NCBI RefSeq assembly: GCF_030272615.1
Contig: NC_081405.1
Coordinates: forward strand, 477,553,508 to 477,599,007
Direction of reading: 5' to 3'
DNA from: Cryptomeria japonica
Taxonomy: Eukaryota; Streptophyta; Pinopsida; Cupressales; Cupressaceae
Length of the DNA stretch: 45,500 bases
A model generated the notes under the pieces. It had not been told where the DNA came from, did no database searches, and saw only the letters and a program-made list of their open reading frames with translations. Made by a program: the position numbers and the translations under genes. How positions within the stretch are numbered: position 1 is the stretch's first letter; each line of letters starts with the position of its first letter. Positions 42,590-45,500 of this stretch are shown here, one piece after another.

Positions 42590-43727
42590 ATGGCTATGGA
42601 GAAGTAACTTGAGATGGCTCTTGAGGATTATGATGCTGAAAGGATGAAGAACATGAAATTGCAAGAAGAATTGAATTCTACATTAATTCATTCTAATCCC
42701 ATAAGAAAGGTTATCATCTTCTCAAGCCAAGAGAAAAGAGCTTCTGCAAAAACCAGATGATGAGGAGAAGAATTCTCTTAAACAACAATGTCAGAAACTA
42801 AGTCAAGCAAACATGCTCATGAAGAATGAAATGCAACATATTACTATGAGGTTATCTAAAGATATTGAGGATAGAAAGAAGAAGGAAGATAATCTTATTA
42901 TATCTCTAAAGAACAAATTTGATGAATGTGGTAGATTGACTCATGAGAATAATTTGTTGAGAACTGATTTGGCACACTCCTAGAAAAATGAACAAGAACT
43001 TGAAAGACAAGTAACTACTCTAACAAATGATTTGACTACTGCAAGTGAGTATAACGAAAAGTTTAGGATCAGTGTTGCACAGTTGGATGACTTACTAAAA
43101 ATACAAAGACAGAATGATGATTCGAGAGGACTTAGATTTGTACAAGGTGAAAGCTTCGGTACTACAAATGAAGATCAAACAACCAGTATGAAGAACTTAT
43201 CAGAATAGAAGAAAATGGTAAGGCAATCTAATTCTTATAAATTCAATTATAGATTTTTTATTTGCAATAAGTTTGGGCATATGGCTAAACAATGTAGAAA
43301 TAAGGCAAATCAAAACTACAATTCATTTCCCATTCAATGCACAAACTGTAAGAAATATGGTCATAGATTAGAAGATTGCCGAATGAATGTTAAATGTCAT
43401 GCATGTGGAAAGTTTGGACATTTTTCTAGTCATTGTAGGTCAAGAAATGATACCGGTTATGTCAAAGAAATTTAGAAGAATAATGTTACATGTTATGCAT
43501 GCAACAAAATAAGTCATATTGCTAAGTATTGCAGAAGAAAGACTCAACTGGTTAATAATGATAAAGATAATGAGAAAGGAAAGTGGAAGGTAGATGAAAT
43601 ACAACAAGATCACACCAAGAGATAGGTTAGAAAAACTAAAGAACCAAGTGGAGATGGATCTACACCGATAACTCCACTAGTAGAACAGAGTATTCCTCCA
43701 TCGATAGGAAATTCCACTAGTAACTGA
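42590..43727 (+). pseudogene. C ORF1: coiled coil with four CCHC zinc knuckles
   Basis: ATG 42590 (MAMEK, then an early TAA) to TGA 43725-43727, with one frameshift between about 42700 and 42738. In-frame TAG codons lie near 42981, 43207, 43473 and 43621. The coiled coil (KNEMQHITMRLSKDIEDR) matches B ORF1 (KNEMQDMTMRLCKEIEDR). The knuckles are FFICNKFGHMAKQC (first Cys lost), CTNCKKYGHRLEDC, CHACGKFGHFSSHC and CYACNKISHIAKYC, the last three intact. The Thr/Pro tail ends at the same Ser-rich motif as B. A 359-base non-coding spacer leads to ORF2. Confidence 0.8.
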
Positions 43728-44086
43728 GGCATAAGCCTTAGGGGATGGCAAAGTCATTGCTAAATTTTTCATATTACCTCGAAAGAGATCTAAGAATATC
43801 TGAAAGAAACCTAAAAATTATGTTCATCATCAATGAAGATTCACTCGACACATGACTGTGAAATCGACATCTGTAGGGTTGTTGGTGAAGTATTTATTAC
43901 AAAAATTTAGGGTTTTATTCGCTAATAAAAGGGGGTAAGTAAATTCATTTTCACTCACCGAGCATTTGAGCAATCAGAGAAAAGTAAAGGCGAGTTAAGA
44001 GCAAGCAAAAGTATTATGAAAGGTTTTCGAGTAGTTATCTAAAGCACTCAATCTTCCACCGGTACTCACCTTCGGGTATTTTTGAA

Positions 44087-45500
44087 ATGGTATCTATATC
44101 TTTAGCTCCTACTTTTATTGCAAATCCCACCATTTTTGAAGTCAAGGATAGGTTAAGGCCAGTATTTAAGGAGGTTCCCAAAATTGCTAAAAAGGAAGAC
44201 TTTAGGGGAGCATTTTGTAGGGTTCCTGACGGCGTAATGTATCTTGAATATGTGAGGGCATACATTCATTGCACTCTTGAGGATTTAGGCATAGAGGATA
44301 GCAAAAGGATGTATCAATCTGTGATACTAGGAGACTTTGAAACCATCAAACCAGAATACAAAACAATTGAGGATCTAGGGTTAACCGGTATTCTATACAT
44401 ACCAGAATTCAAAGATGAAGTTATCAGATATGTTCTGAGCAGGGTTTACAATGAATTTATTTGGCTAGATAGGCCTTATATGATCACGAAGGAGGCTATT
44501 CAAGTTTTCACCGACTTACCTAGGATCAGACAAGAACTTGGCAAGAAAATTTCAAACATAGAGGTCGAGAAACTCACTGGTGCTACACCTAATAGCAGAT
44601 CAATGAGGATAAGCACAATCACCGACATAGATACAAAGTTTGCAAGCATGATCATAGGTTACAAGGTAACTCAATCCAACTGATTGAATTTTGTTGCTAG
44701 TAAATGCATTCATGTTGCATATCAGATGCTAAGGAACAATGTAAAATATGATTTATTTGAATGGATGAGGAGTGAGTTGAAGTTAAACCTTGGCAAAATC
44801 GAAGGAATCAAGAAAGACACTTTTAGATATGGAAACTTGATTATTTGTTTAATGCTTTACTTCCTAAATGAGCTACCCAGTCTAGAGAAGAAGCATTGGG
44901 CTCATGATATATTGGTAGGTATGCAGATCAAGGAAGCAATCACTAGTCTTGGTACCAACATAGATGAGAAACTTTGGGGGTATTTTAAGACTTTTCAAGA
45001 AAAAATGAGGCAAAGGGAGAGAATTTCAAAGAACATTGTGGAGAAGTATTCCACTGATATCTATTTCATGGTAAAATTTGATGAAACTCTTATGGAAGCA
45101 GTTGAACCTAGGCAAATATGGATTACTAAGCTTGGATATGAGGTGGATGATAGCATTTTTGAACTCTATGCAAAGATGTTATTAGATGCCCCATTAGATG
45201 ATAAGACAAAACATTTCGATATAGCAAGAGAGAAGGCTCTTGAAGTGAAAACTAGTTTTAGCAGGAAGAGAAGAGAAAAGAAAATAGAAAAGATGTTTAC
45301 ATATGTACAAGATGTGATTTATAAGATAGACACTCAAATGGGCTCCAAATCAAAACATGTTGCTAAACCGACAGAGGTTGGTATTGCAGAAGCGAAGAAG
45401 CCACAAGTTCACATTTCCCCTATCACTTTAGACTCTGATTCTAAGGATAATGAACCTTTGGCTTTCAGAAGGGTACAAAGGAAGAATGTGGCAAAACCAC
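44087..45500 (+). pseudogene. C ORF2, partial, one in-frame stop
   Basis: Starts ATG 44087 (MVSISLAPTFIANPTIFEV) and is open to the window edge except for TGA 44681-44683. That stop sits where B has Arg (NRLN in B), so a CGA to TGA change is likely. The whole shared domain is visible: IHCTLEDLG, LSRVYNEFIWLDRPYMITKE, KLTGATPNSRSMRI, FASMIIGYKVTQSN, FRYGNLIICLMLYF, then MEAVEPRQIWITKLGYEVDD. A basic linker begins after about residue 375. It is the best-preserved copy of the domain, and the rest lies outside the window. Confidence 0.75.

Larger units (their letters stand above)
34244..45500 (+). mobile_element. C: pol-less LTR element interrupted by A, 3' end beyond window
   Basis: The plus-strand LTR start TGTTGGTAATTGACAC is at 34244. 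The LTR resumes at 42256 after element A and ends CCCAACA at 42515, followed by a perfect primer site. ORF1 (42590-43727) and ORF2 (44087 onward) match those of B in order and content. It is open to the window end, so whether pol follows cannot be seen. Confidence 0.85.

Overview
This is a stretch of a plant nuclear genome built almost entirely of nested LTR retrotransposons. I found no intact host gene, tRNA, rRNA or CRISPR array. Large, old, stop-ridden nested elements fit a big, heavily methylated genome such as a conifer or other gymnosperm; that is inference.

Layout, left to right. (1) 1-7479: element E1, minus strand, with two LTRs. Its single intact ORF joins a repetitive N-terminal half to a Ty3/gypsy Tat-like aspartic protease and a G-patch-like segment, with no reverse transcriptase. 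E1 sits inside the 3' LTR of E2. (2) 7480 to about 17700: E2, minus strand. It has a truncated 3' LTR, an antisense plant-mobile-domain (PMD) pseudogene at 9597-11471, and a stop-broken sense ORF at 13712-16399. (3) About 17740-19455: remnant ending like a plus-strand LTR. (4) 19456-32272: an old minus-strand Ty1/copia element D (5' LTR, PBS, gag, protease, integrase), split by a solo LTR (F, 28875-30278) and by element B (20389-28614). B itself carries a solo LTR of the E2 family. (5) 32273-34243: AT-rich DNA without genes. (6) 34244 to the window end: plus-strand element C, whose 5' LTR is split by complete element A (34899-42250, perfect TATTA target duplication).

Main discovery candidate: A, B and C belong to one family of LTR elements without visible pol. 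Each encodes the same two-gene cassette. ORF1 (about 380-430 codons) is a coiled coil followed by four CCHC zinc-knuckle positions. ORF2 (about 1090 codons) has a conserved N-terminal domain of about 330 residues that I cannot assign to a named family, then a charged coiled-coil tail. They have methionine-initiator-type primer sites and arrays of polypurine tracts, as in copia/Sirevirus elements, and presumably borrow pol from an autonomous relative.

A second theme is decay by stop codons, mostly TAG, with the reading frame preserved. This is clearest in the PMD pseudogene (19 premature stops, no frameshift) and in ORF2 of B (13 premature stops, no frameshift). C-to-T change at methylated CHG/CG sites would explain it. 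Insertion order: E2 is older than E1; D is older than B and F; B is older than the solo LTR inside it; C is older than A.
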